DNA from: Micromonospora trifolii
Lineage (GTDB): Bacteria; Actinomycetota; Actinomycetes; Mycobacteriales; Micromonosporaceae
Reading direction: 5' to 3'
Length of the DNA stretch: 64,000 nt
Assembly: GCF_022229005.1 (NCBI RefSeq)
Contig: NZ_JAKKFD010000037.1
Coordinates: 62,001 to 126,000 of the forward strand
Numbering within the stretch: position 1 is the first letter of the stretch; the number at the start of each line of letters is the position of its first letter. The position numbers and the translations under genes were made by a program. The notes under the pieces are model-generated. The model was not told the origin of the DNA and did no database searches. It worked only from the letters and a program-made list of their open reading frames with translations. Below are positions 35,834 to 45,349 of the stretch, one piece after another.

Positions 35834-35908
35834 AGATCGCGCTCGATCCAGGAAGTAGTGGCCTCGCCCAACGGGCGAGGCCACTACTTCCATGAACAAG
35901 CACGATCT
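35834..35908. repeat. Intergenic hairpin repeat, GGAAGTAGTGGC arms
   Basis: A perfect 19-bp stem (35851-35869 with 35873-35891) around a 3-nt AAC loop, extended outward by AGATCG/CGATCT and imperfect pairing. It lies between the convergent stops of cysN and galK and may end both transcripts. The remainder, 35909-35973, is G-rich and holds no gene. Confidence 0.65.
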
Positions 35909-35973
35909 CCATTCCGCCTCCGGTTGGAGCGGAACTGGGCCGGCGGGGCGGGTGGGGCAGGGGCGGGGTGGGG

Positions 35974-37143
35974 TTAGGGCAGGCGGGTGGCGCCGGGGGA
36001 GGGGAGGACCGTCACTGTGGTGGGGGCGGTGAAGCCTCGCTCGGCGTACGCGTCGGTCACGGCGGCGGCAACCGCGTCGGCACTATCGGCCTCGATCAGC
36101 GCGAGCACGCAGCCGCCGAAGCCGCCGCCGGTCATCCGGGCGCCCAGCGCACCGGCCGCCAACACTGCCTCGACCGCGGTGTCGATCTCCGGCACGGTGA
36201 TCTCGAAGTCGTCGCGCATCGAGACGTGGGAGGCGGTCAGCAGCGGGCCGATGTCGCGGACCCGGGCGGCGCGGAGCAGCGCCACAGTGTCCAGTACGCG
36301 CTGGTCCTCGGTCACCACGTGCCGGACCCGTCGCCGGGTCTCCTCGTCGTCGAGTTGCGCCAACGCGGCGTCGAGCTGGTCGACCCCCACGTCGCGCAGG
36401 GCGGCAACGCCGAGCGCACTGGCCCCGGCCTCGCAGGAGCGACGGCGGGCCGCGTACTCCCCGTCGGCGTGGCGGTGCGGCGCCCGGCTGTCGATGACCA
36501 GCACAGCCAGCCCGTCGGCGTCCAGGTCGAACGGGATGTGCTCGACCGACTCGTCGCGACAGTCCAGGAAGAGGGCGTGCCCGGCGCGGCAACGGATCGC
36601 CGCGGACTGGTCCATGATCCCGGTCGGCGCGCCCACGTAGACGTTCTCTGCCCGTTGCGCCAGCCGGGGTTGCAGTTCCGGGGCGAGCTCCAGCTCGCCG
36701 AGGTCGAGCAGGGCGGCCAGCACTGCCGACTCCAGCGCGGCCGAGGAGGAGAGCCCGGCGCCCAGCGGCACGTCGGAGGCGATCGCCAGCCGGGCACCAG
36801 GCACCGGGTGGCCGGCCTCGCGCAGCGCCCAGACCACACCCGCGACGTACGCGCCCCAGCCGGTGACTCGACCCGGCTCGGCGACGTCGTCCGCGCCGAA
36901 CGTGATCGCCTCGCCGGAGAGCTCGGACCAGACCGTCCACTGCTCCCCGTCCTGCCGGTCGGCCGCGACGACGGTACGCATCGGCAGCGCGAACGGCAGC
37001 ACGAAGCCCTCGTTGTAGTCGGTGTGCTCACCGATCAGGTTGACCCGGCCCGGCGCCGCCCAGCGGCCGGCGGCTTCGGCGCCGTACTGCGCGGCGAAGC
37101 CGGCGGCAGCACGCTCGGCGACGTCACCACTCTGGTCGGTCAT
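35974..37143 (-). CDS. galK: Galactokinase
   Basis: 389 residues. GHMP kinase motifs: GRVNLIGEHTDYNEGFVLP, PLGAGLSSSAALESA and MTGGGFGGCVLALI. It phosphorylates galactose at C1 with ATP. The ATG overlaps the galE stop (ATGA). galT is not in the window. Confidence 0.95.
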   Translation of the reverse strand: MTDQSGDVAERAAAGFAAQYGAEAAGRWAAPGRVNLIGEHTDYNEGFVLPFALPMRTVVAADRQDGEQWTVWSELSGEAITFGADDVAEPGRVTGWGAYVAGVVWALREAGHPVPGARLAIASDVPLGAGLSSSAALESAVLAALLDLGELELAPELQPRLAQRAENVYVGAPTGIMDQSAAIRCRAGHALFLDCRDESVEHIPFDLDADGLAVLVIDSRAPHRHADGEYAARRRSCEAGASALGVAALRDVGVDQLDAALAQLDDEETRRRVRHVVTEDQRVLDTVALLRAARVRDIGPLLTASHVSMRDDFEITVPEIDTAVEAVLAAGALGARMTGGGFGGCVLALIEADSADAVAAAVTDAYAERGFTAPTTVTVLPSPGATRLP

Positions 37144-38123
37144 GACTGCCCCAGGATGTGCGTGCGGTAGAACGCCCAGGCATCCCCGACCATGTCGTGC
37201 AGGGTCGGCTTCTGCGGCACCCAGCCCAGCTCCTCGCGGGCCAGCGCGGAGGACGCGACCAACTCGGCCGGGTCGCCCTCCCGCCGCGGCGCGACCTCGA
37301 CGGGCAGTTGGTGCCCGGTGACCTCGCGGACCACGTCGACGACCTGGCGGTTGGTGAAGCCGTTGCCGTTGCCCAGGTTGTAGATCCGGTGCTGGCCGCT
37401 GGTGGCCGCGTCCAGCGCCAGCAGGTGCGCGCGGGCCAGGTCGGCGACGTGGATGTAGTCGCGGACGCAGGTGCCGTCAACTGTGGGGTAGTCGTCCCCG
37501 AAGAGCTGGAGCTTCTCCCGCCGGCCGGCGGCGACGTCCAGCGCGATCGGGATCAGGTGCGTCTCCGGGTCGTGCCGTTCGCCGAGGGTGATGTCGCCGT
37601 CGAGGTGGGCGCCGGCCACGTTGAAGTAGCGCAGCGACACGGCGGCCAGCCCGTGCGCGATCGCCTCGGAGGTGAGTGCCATGTCGACGGCGAGTTTGGT
37701 CGCGCCGTACGTGTTGGTGGGTGCCTTCACCGCGTTCTCGGTGATGGGCAGCTCGGTGGGGTTGCCGTAGACGGCGGCGGTGGAGGAGAAGACCATCCGG
37801 GGCACCCCGGCGGCCCGGACCGCGTCGATCAGGGCGAGCGTGCCGATGGTGTTGTTCTGCCAGTACAGCTCCGGCTTGACCATCGACTCGCCGGCGGCGA
37901 TCAGGGCGGCGAAGTGCAGCACCCCGTCGAACCCGGCGTCCGCTGTGACGACCTGGGCGGCGTCGTGGATGGACGCCTCCACGTGGGTGGCGTCCGGGGC
38001 GAGGGCCTCGCGGTGGCCGGTGCGCAGGTCGTCCAGGATGACCACCTGGTGACCCGCGTCCAGCAGCATCCGGGTCACCACGCTCCCGATGAAGCCGGCG
38101 CCCCCGGTGACGAGCAGTTTCAC
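37140..38123 (-). CDS. galE: UDP-glucose 4-epimerase
   Basis: 327 residues from GTG 38123 (GGGAGG 8 nt upstream). NAD-binding VTGGAGFIGSVV and the catalytic YGATK (Tyr-x3-Lys) are present. It interconverts UDP-galactose and UDP-glucose and is coupled to galK by a 4-nt overlap. A rare AT-rich patch with an inverted repeat lies about 105 bp upstream. Confidence 0.95.
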   Translation of the reverse strand: MKLLVTGGAGFIGSVVTRMLLDAGHQVVILDDLRTGHREALAPDATHVEASIHDAAQVVTADAGFDGVLHFAALIAAGESMVKPELYWQNNTIGTLALIDAVRAAGVPRMVFSSTAAVYGNPTELPITENAVKAPTNTYGATKLAVDMALTSEAIAHGLAAVSLRYFNVAGAHLDGDITLGERHDPETHLIPIALDVAAGRREKLQLFGDDYPTVDGTCVRDYIHVADLARAHLLALDAATSGQHRIYNLGNGNGFTNRQVVDVVREVTGHQLPVEVAPRREGDPAELVASSALAREELGWVPQKPTLHDMVGDAWAFYRTHILGQS

Positions 38124-38228
38124 GTCGTTGCCTCCCTGCCTGGCCCGCCCGGGACGTGGCCCTTCGGTGATCACACTAGGGCGGTGGCCGGCGCTCTCGC
38201 CGTTGCCACCGTCAACCCCATTCCATCA

Positions 38229-38244
38229 TAATCTCTCATGATTA
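38229..38244. promoter_or_regulatory. AT-rich inverted repeat between galE and the CBS gene
   Basis: TAATC-TCTCAT-GATTA lies in a ~30-bp AT-rich patch that stands out from the ~70 percent GC background, within the divergent promoter region. It may be an operator of a sugar regulator for galEK; there is no direct evidence. Confidence 0.35.
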
Positions 38245-38306
38245 AACAGAGCCGAACATCTGCCCGCCGCTCCGCGTGATCCCCGGTGCGGTGGGCCCAC
38301 GGTGTC

Positions 38307-38312
38307 TACCAT
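38307..38312 (+). promoter_or_regulatory. -10 box of the CBS-domain gene, leaderless
   Basis: TACCAT lies 7 nt before ATG 38320, again without Shine-Dalgarno. Confidence 0.4.
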
Positions 38313-38319
38313 CTCTGTC

Positions 38320-39489
38320 ATGCGGGAAGCGGCCCGTACCGGGCTCCGGCGACACGCGCGGGCACAGCCCCGCCGCGACCCTGGCCCGCTCGCCCGGGCC
38401 GTCGCCCGGGTGCTGGTGCGCGCCGCGGACGGCGCCACCCGGCTCGTCACCGACCTGCTCGGGACCGGTCCGACGGCCGGCCGGGAGCACATCTCCGAGG
38501 CCGACCTGCGGGATCTGGTCGCGGCGAACACGGTGCTCGACCCGGACGAGCGGCGGATCATCGACGAGGTCCTGGTTGCCGGTGCCAGTCTGATCCGCGA
38601 GGTGATGATGCCGCGCACCGAGGTGGTCTTCCTCCCGGCGCGGCTGACCATCGTCGAAGCCGCCCGACTGGTCCGCGCCGAGACCCACACCCGCTACCCG
38701 GTCACCGACGGCACGCACGACGACGTGGTCGGCTTCGTGCACCTGCGTGACGTGCTGCTGCGCCCGGACGCCGACCCGTGCCTCACCGTCGGCGAGCTGG
38801 CCCGGGAGGTGAAGCGGCTCCCGGGCAGCAAACGGGTGCTCGCCGCGCTGACCGAGATGCGCCGGGAGGGCCAGCACCTCGCGGTGGTGGTCGACGAGTA
38901 CGGCGGCACTGCCGGGATCGTCACCCTGGAAGATCTCATCGAGGAGTTGATCGGCGAGATCCACGACGAGTACGACGCCACTCCGGACCCGGTGCACGCC
39001 GGCCTGCCCGCCGTGGTGGACGGCCGCCTCAACCTCGCCGACTTCGCCGAGCGGACCGGGGTGGCACTACCCGCCGGGCCGTACGAGACGGTGGGCGGGT
39101 TCGTCATGGCCGCGCTGGGGCGGCTCCCGGTTACCGGCGACGAGGTGCCGGTGCCGGGTGAGCCCGCCGGGGCCGGCGCGCCCGATCCGGCCGAACTGCC
39201 GGCCGGCTGGCTGCTGCGGGTGCTCACGTTGGACGGCCGCCGCGTGGCCCAACTGGCCGTCTCCGCCGCCCGCACCACCGAGCAGAGCACCGGTCAGAGC
39301 ACCGGGCGGCGCCGCGAGTACGACGCCGCGTCGGCCTCGGCGGGCGGCCCCGAGCAGGTCCGGGAGACGGTGGCGGCGCAGCACCGCCGGGTCGCGGTCG
39401 GGCCGACGCGCCGGGTCGGCGCGGGCGAACCACGCGAGGTCAGCACCCCGGCACCGGCGGGCCGGAGCCGACCCGCCGGCCCGTCATGA
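38320..39489 (+). CDS. CBS-pair and CorC/HlyC-domain protein lacking the DUF21 membrane domain
   Basis: 389 residues. A short basic N-terminus leads into ISEADLRDLVAANTVLDPDERRIIDEVL, IREVMMPRTEVVFLP and LAVVVDEYGGTAGIVTLEDLIEELIGEI, i.e. two CBS domains, and then the CorC_HlyC domain (YETVGGFVMAALGRLPVTGDEV). Full-length relatives have a four-helix DUF21 domain in front that moves Mg or Co ions; that part is absent, as in E. coli CorC. The last ~70 residues are low-complexity. It probably modulates a cation transporter encoded elsewhere. Confidence 0.85.
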   Translation: MREAARTGLRRHARAQPRRDPGPLARAVARVLVRAADGATRLVTDLLGTGPTAGREHISEADLRDLVAANTVLDPDERRIIDEVLVAGASLIREVMMPRTEVVFLPARLTIVEAARLVRAETHTRYPVTDGTHDDVVGFVHLRDVLLRPDADPCLTVGELAREVKRLPGSKRVLAALTEMRREGQHLAVVVDEYGGTAGIVTLEDLIEELIGEIHDEYDATPDPVHAGLPAVVDGRLNLADFAERTGVALPAGPYETVGGFVMAALGRLPVTGDEVPVPGEPAGAGAPDPAELPAGWLLRVLTLDGRRVAQLAVSAARTTEQSTGQSTGRRREYDAASASAGGPEQVRETVAAQHRRVAVGPTRRVGAGEPREVSTPAPAGRSRPAGPS

Positions 39490-39522
39490 CGGACCGGGTT
39501 GCTTGCTGACAGAATTATCGCC

Positions 39523-40548
<1,026 letters not shown>

Positions 40549-40597
40549 CTCCGCGGTACAGGTGGACGGCTCGGTGGTCGGAGGGGCGGCGCGAAGC

Positions 40598-41143
40598 GTG
40601 GATCGCAGTGGCGGGGTGCCGCCGACCGGCGACACCATCCAGATCGGCATCGCGGTGGACATCCCCGAGCCGTGGGGTGCCCTGCTCACCCGGCGGCGGG
40701 TCGAGGCCGGTGACCCGCTGGCGGTGCCCGCGCACGTGACGTTGCTCGGGCCCACCGAGATCCGAACGGCCAACCTGCCGGCGGTCGAGCGGCACCTGGC
40801 CGCCGTCGCCGCCGCGCACCTGCCGTTCACGCTGCACCTGCGGGGCACCGGCACGTTCCGTCCGGTCACCCAGGTGGTCTTCGTCGCGGTGGCCGCCGGG
40901 ATCAGCGAGTGCGAGCTGCTCGCCGCGGCCATCGCCGCGGCGCCGGGCCTGCACCGCGAACTCCGGTTCCCGTACCATCCGCACGTCACAGTGGCTCAGG
41001 ACGTGACACCAGAGGCGCTGGACAAGGTGTACGAGGATCTGGCCGACTTCTCCGCGATGTTCGAGGTCGACGGGTTCACTCTCTTCTCGCACAGCGGGCA
41101 GGCCAGGTGGCAGCCGCGTCGGGACTTCTGCCTCGGCAACTGA
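40598..41143 (+). CDS. 2H phosphoesterase / 2'-5' RNA ligase family protein
   Basis: About 181 residues (GTG 40598, GGAGGGG about 11 nt upstream; GTG 40562 also possible). Two HxT motifs, AHVTLLG and PHVTVAQ, in the positions expected for the two-histidine phosphoesterase fold. Family members hydrolyse 2',3'-cyclic phosphates or act on RNA ends. It sits between trpS and the YihY gene, an arrangement that hints at RNA metabolism only weakly. Confidence 0.88.
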   Translation: MDRSGGVPPTGDTIQIGIAVDIPEPWGALLTRRRVEAGDPLAVPAHVTLLGPTEIRTANLPAVERHLAAVAAAHLPFTLHLRGTGTFRPVTQVVFVAVAAGISECELLAAAIAAAPGLHRELRFPYHPHVTVAQDVTPEALDKVYEDLADFSAMFEVDGFTLFSHSGQARWQPRRDFCLGN

Positions 41144-41267
41144 AGCGCCGGCAACCAGACCGTCGGCAACCGAACCGCCAGCACCTGAAGCGTCGGCGAC
41201 GCGCCGGCCGGCGAGCATCGGGAGCCGGTTGCCACTACAGCGGTGGGAGATCGGCGAGGATGATCGC

Positions 41268-42194
41268 GTGAACGTGATCGGCCAGATCGAGGCGGGCATC
41301 GACCGCTGGGTGAGCGCCGCGCGCCACCGGTCGGGGCTCTTCGATCATGTGTGGCGGGCCGGTGTGCTGTACGGCGAGGTGCTGGCCGGCCGGTTGGCCG
41401 CCGCGATCGCCTACTACGGCTTCTTCGCGGTGTTCGCCCTCGCCCTGGTGGCGTTCTCCATCTTCGGCGCGATCCTGGAGGACAACGACGAGGTCAGCGC
41501 GGCGGCTGCCGACTTCCTCAAGGAGAATCTGCCGTTCCTGGACGCCGAGCAGATCGCCAACTCCAGCGGCACTGTCGGTGTGGTCGGCCTGGTCATCCTG
41601 GTCTTCACCGGGATCGGCTGGGTGGAGGCCATCCGGTCCTCGCAGCGGCTGATGTACCAGCTCAACCAGCAGCCGGGCAATCTGGTGGTGCGGCGGCTCG
41701 TCGACCTGGGCGTGATGATCGGTGTCTTCGTGCTGCTCGGCGTCTCGGTCGCGGCGGTGGACGCCTTGGAGTCGCTGCTGCGTTTCCTGCTGCGCAGCAC
41801 CGGGTCGGTGGGTCTGACCACCATCAGCGCGGTGCTCAGCGTGCTGGTCAACACAGTGCTCGCCACCGCGTTGCTACTGGCAGTGCCCCGGCTGCGGATG
41901 AGCCGGTCCCGGCTGCGCCCGGTGGTGGTGCTGGTGGCAGTCGGTATCACGCTGCTGAACACGGTAGGGCGGTACTACGTGGTGCGGACCGAGCGGAACC
42001 CGGCGTACACCGTGGTGGCCGGTGCCGTCGGTCTGCTGCTCTACCTCTACCTGCTCAACCAGTTGGTGCTGTTCGGCGCGGCGCTCCTGGCGACCAGCAC
42101 CAACGGCCGAGTGGTGGACCTGGCGGAAACCCCCGCGCCACCGAAGGATGTCGACGAGGGCATCGATCCCGGTACGCCGGGCGGTGGGGGCTGA
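41268..42194 (+). CDS. YihY/BrkB family inner-membrane protein
   Basis: 308 residues from GTG 41268, with GAGGA upstream. Six or so membrane helices; the start (GVLYGEVLAGRLAAAIAYYGFFAVFALALVAFSI) and QRLMYQLNQQPGN are typical of the family. Function remains unclear (it was once misnamed RNase BN). It overlaps the following GntR gene by one base (TGATG), so the two are co-expressed. Confidence 0.9.
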   Translation: MNVIGQIEAGIDRWVSAARHRSGLFDHVWRAGVLYGEVLAGRLAAAIAYYGFFAVFALALVAFSIFGAILEDNDEVSAAAADFLKENLPFLDAEQIANSSGTVGVVGLVILVFTGIGWVEAIRSSQRLMYQLNQQPGNLVVRRLVDLGVMIGVFVLLGVSVAAVDALESLLRFLLRSTGSVGLTTISAVLSVLVNTVLATALLLAVPRLRMSRSRLRPVVVLVAVGITLLNTVGRYYVVRTERNPAYTVVAGAVGLLLYLYLLNQLVLFGAALLATSTNGRVVDLAETPAPPKDVDEGIDPGTPGGGG

Positions 42195-42580
42195 TGACGG
42201 AAGGCGCGCAGGTGCTGATCTCGGTCGACTCGGACTCGTCGGTGCCCCCGTACGAGCAGGTGCGTGTGCAGCTCGCCGAGCTGATCGGCGACGGCCGGTT
42301 GCCGGTGGGCAGCCGACTGCCGACCGTCCGGCAGCTCGCCGCCGACCTGCGGTTGGCCGCGAACACCGTGGCCCGCGCCTACCGGGAGTTGGAGGCGGCC
42401 GGGCTGCTGGAGACGCGGGGACGCAACGGCACCTTCGTCGCCCCCGGACGGGACGACGCTGTCGACCGGTTGCAGCGCGCGGCGGCCGGCTACGCGGCGG
42501 AGGCGGCCCGGCTCGGCGTGCCGCCGGCCACCGCGCTCGCCCTGGTCCGCGCCGCCCTGGACGCCGCCCGCCCCGGCTGA
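42194..42580 (+). CDS. Short GntR (YtrA-type) transcriptional regulator
   Basis: 128 residues. An N-terminal winged helix (PPYEQVRVQLAELIGDGRLPVGSRLPTVRQLAADLRLAANTVARAYRELEAAGLLETRGRNGTFV) and only ~45 residues after it, with no large effector domain, which fits the YtrA subfamily. Such regulators usually control an adjacent transporter; here the coupled neighbour is the YihY membrane protein. Confidence 0.9.
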   Translation: MTEGAQVLISVDSDSSVPPYEQVRVQLAELIGDGRLPVGSRLPTVRQLAADLRLAANTVARAYRELEAAGLLETRGRNGTFVAPGRDDAVDRLQRAAAGYAAEAARLGVPPATALALVRAALDAARPG

Positions 42581-42661
42581 CCGGCCGCCGATCGACAGTC
42601 GGACGGGCGATAACCGAGCAGAACGGCGTCGGCGCTCGCGTTCGCGGACCATGATGAGCCG

Positions 42662-43099
42662 GTGGGCGCACTCATGACACTGGACCTGCCGGCGGACTCA
42701 CCGCTCCTCGGCCTGCCGTGGATCATCACCTTCGGACCGCTCGGTGATCTCGACGAGTGGGAGCCGGTGGTCTGCGGGCCGTACGAGCGACCGCACGCGT
42801 TGGCCCTGGCCGAGGCGGTGGTGGCCGAGGAGCAACTGATGGCCGTGGTGGAGCCGTTGCTGCCGGCGCTGTCCGCCGACGAGATCCGCAGCGAGATCGC
42901 CGCAGCGCAGGTCGCCGCCGAGGACGAGGCCCGCCAGGTGGAGGGGGCCGACCTGTACGGGGACTTCGAGGACGTGATCGACGAGGAGTTGGACGCGGCG
43001 GCCGACGAGGCCGGCCACGGTGAGCCCGCCGAACCGCCGGACGAGGCCGAGGTACGCGCCGGCTTCACCCGGATCGCGGCGTTGCTCACCGCGAAGTAG
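42662..43099 (+). CDS. Acidic hypothetical protein, 145 aa
   Basis: Starts at GTG 42662, with a CATGAT -10-like box 6 nt before (leaderless), or at ATG 42674. Soluble and strongly acidic: the region EVVAEEQ..EDEARQVEGADLYGDFEDVIDEELDAAADEAGHGEPAEPPDEAE is mostly D, E and A. The N-terminus (LLGLPWIITFGPLGDLDEWEPVVCGPYERPHA) is more ordered. No family recognised. Its 3' end is 4 nt from the convergent VOC gene. Confidence 0.75.
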   Translation: MGALMTLDLPADSPLLGLPWIITFGPLGDLDEWEPVVCGPYERPHALALAEAVVAEEQLMAVVEPLLPALSADEIRSEIAAAQVAAEDEARQVEGADLYGDFEDVIDEELDAAADEAGHGEPAEPPDEAEVRAGFTRIAALLTAK

Positions 43100-43103
43100 G
43101 AGG

Positions 43104-43475
43104 TCAGCGGGTCGGGCCGTGGTCCAGCACGCAGAACTCGTTGCCCTCGGGATCGGCGAGCACCGTGAACTGTTCGGCCCCGGTCTGCCCGACGTCGACC
43201 TGCCGCGCGCCGAGGCTCAGCAGCCGTCGTACCTCGGCTTGGGGGTCCGTGTCCGCGACCAGGTCGAGGTGCAGCCGGTTCTTGCCCCGCTTGGCGGTGC
43301 CCGAGCCCTGCAACCACACAGTGGGCGCGGCGGCGGACGGCTGCCCCGGCGGCCAGAGCTTGGCGCTGCCGTCGTCGCCCTGCTCGATTTCGTAGCCGAG
43401 TGCCGCTGACCAGAACGAGACCATCAGGTCCAGGTCCTCGACGTCGAGCGTGCACTGGGCGATCCGTACCACCAT
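43104..43475 (-). CDS. VOC/glyoxalase superfamily protein
   Basis: 123 residues from ATG 43475 (GGAGGTGA upstream). Two beta-alpha-beta-beta-beta modules: CTLDVEDLDLMVSFWSAALGYEI and LHLDLVADTDPQAEVRRLLSLGA, ending FTVLADPEGNEFCVLDH. Metal-ligand positions (H of RLHLDL, E of GNEF) are kept. Members are glyoxalases, dioxygenases or drug-binding proteins; the substrate is not predictable. Confidence 0.9.
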   Translation of the reverse strand: MVVRIAQCTLDVEDLDLMVSFWSAALGYEIEQGDDGSAKLWPPGQPSAAAPTVWLQGSGTAKRGKNRLHLDLVADTDPQAEVRRLLSLGARQVDVGQTGAEQFTVLADPEGNEFCVLDHGPTR

Positions 43476-43682
43476 GGGGTCACCTCCGTAGTGATGGTGC
43501 CCAATGCGGTACCCGTGACGTCCGCGGGTGTAACCACCGGCGTCGCACGGACACCGGCGCCACGCGGAGCGGACTCCGCGCGGCGCCGGTGGCACCTCAC
43601 CCCCCACCACAAGGGGTCGGTAGCCCAGTCGCCCGTCGGCGCGGGGCACGACGAACGACCAGGTCGACAACGAGTTACCCGT

Positions 43683-45317
43683 TCAGGGCCGTTCCAACCA
43701 GACTGCCGCGTCAATTGGCAGCAGCTGACCGGAGCCCTGTTCGGTGAGCTCGTCGCTGGCAACGAGCGGCTGACCGTACCCGTCGATCAGGACGGGAGCG
43801 CCGCTGAAGTTGACCACGCAGGTCAGCACCGTCGCGCCGGCGGAGCGGGAGAAGGCCAGCACGCCCGGCTCGCTCTCCCGCCAGGTGACCCCGTCGGCGT
43901 CGAGGGCGAGCGCGGGGTGGACGTGGCGGATCCGCAGCGCGGCCCGGTACAGCTCCAGGGTCGAGCCGGGCACGCCGGTCTGCGCGGTGACGGACAGCGC
44001 CTGCCAGAGACCCGGGGCGGGTAGCCAGCTCAGCTCGCTGCCGGCCGGCCCGAAGCCGTACGGGGCCAGCTCACCACTCCATGGGATGGGCACCCGGCAG
44101 CCGTCGCGGCTCTCGCCGGTGCGCAGGAACGCCGGATCCTGGCGCAGCTCGTCGGGGAGGTCGAGGACCTCCGGCAGGCCCAGTTCCTCGCCCTGGTAGA
44201 GGTAGGCGCAGCCGGGCAGGGCGAGCATCAGCAGGCTGGCGGCCCGGGCTCGGCGCAGCCCTTCGACGCCGTCGCCGTACCGGGTGACGTGCCGCTGCTT
44301 GTCGTGGTTGGACAGCACCCAGGTGGTCGGCGCCCCGACCACTGTCGCCTCGGCCAACGCGGTGTCGATCACCTTGCGGAACGAGTCGGCCGACCAGGTG
44401 GCGTCGAGGAAGTCGAAGCTGAACGCCTGGTGCAGCTCGTCCGGGCCGATGTAGCGGGCCAGGCGCTGTGGCGTCTCGGCCCACGCCTCGGCGACCGCCA
44501 TCCGACCGCCCGTGTAGCTGTCCAGGATGGGCCGCCAGGCCCGGTAGATCTCGTGCACCTCGTCCTGGTCGAAGTACGGCAGCCGGCCCTTGCCGAGCAG
44601 TTCGACCTGGCGCTGGCCGGTGGTTGCCGTGCTGAAGCCGACGTCCGGCAGCCCCTCCGCCTTGATCATGCCGTGCGCCACGTCGACGCGGAATCCGTCG
44701 ACGCCCCGGTCCAGCCAGAACCGCAGCACGTCCTCGAACTCGGCGCGGACCTCCGGGTGACGCCAGTTCAGGTCCGGCTGCGACGGGTCGAACAGGTGCA
44801 GATACCACTGACCGTCGGCGATCCGGGTCCAGGCGGGGCCGCCGAAGATGCTCTCCCAGTCGTTCGGAGGCAACTCGCCGTGCGCGCCCTTACCGTCGGC
44901 GAAGAGGTAGCGGGCCCGCTCCGGTGAGCCGGGGCCGGCGGCGAGCGCGGCGGTGAACCAGTGGTGCGCGCTGGAGGTGTGGTTGGGCACCAGGTCGACG
45001 ATGATCCGCAGGCCGTGGGCGTGCGCGTCGGTGATCATGGCGTCGAAATCGGCGAGGGTGCCGAACATCGGGTCGACGTCGCGGTAGTCGGCCACGTCGT
45101 ACCCGCCGTCGATCATCGGCGAGGTGTAGAAGGGGGTCAGCCAGAGCGCGTCCACCCCGAGGTCGCGCAGGTACGGCAGGCGCTGCCGGATGCCCTGGAG
45201 GTCGCCGGTGCCGTCGCCGTCGCTGTCGGCGAAGCTGCGGACGTACACCTGGTAGACGACCGCGGAGCGCCACCAGTCGTCGTCGGTGGCGTGCGGCGGG
45301 GTGGCGGTGCTGATCAT
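43683..45317 (-). CDS. GH13 alpha-glucosidase
   Basis: 544 residues from ATG 45317. The (beta/alpha)8 barrel motifs of GH13 are intact: IIVDLVPNHTS, GFRVDVAHG (nucleophile D), MAVAEAWAE (acid/base E) and LSNHDKQRH. WWRSAVVYQVYVRSFADSDGDGTGDL at the start is that of intracellular alpha-glucosidases, and no signal peptide is present. It should release glucose from imported maltose or maltodextrins. It sits 32 nt after the LacI gene, likely one operon, with CTTGC/GCAAG half-sites just upstream. Confidence 0.93.
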   Translation of the reverse strand: MISTATPPHATDDDWWRSAVVYQVYVRSFADSDGDGTGDLQGIRQRLPYLRDLGVDALWLTPFYTSPMIDGGYDVADYRDVDPMFGTLADFDAMITDAHAHGLRIIVDLVPNHTSSAHHWFTAALAAGPGSPERARYLFADGKGAHGELPPNDWESIFGGPAWTRIADGQWYLHLFDPSQPDLNWRHPEVRAEFEDVLRFWLDRGVDGFRVDVAHGMIKAEGLPDVGFSTATTGQRQVELLGKGRLPYFDQDEVHEIYRAWRPILDSYTGGRMAVAEAWAETPQRLARYIGPDELHQAFSFDFLDATWSADSFRKVIDTALAEATVVGAPTTWVLSNHDKQRHVTRYGDGVEGLRRARAASLLMLALPGCAYLYQGEELGLPEVLDLPDELRQDPAFLRTGESRDGCRVPIPWSGELAPYGFGPAGSELSWLPAPGLWQALSVTAQTGVPGSTLELYRAALRIRHVHPALALDADGVTWRESEPGVLAFSRSAGATVLTCVVNFSGAPVLIDGYGQPLVASDELTEQGSGQLLPIDAAVWLERP

Positions 45318-45349
45318 TCGAGCAATATGCCGGCCGGCTGCTGCAAGAG

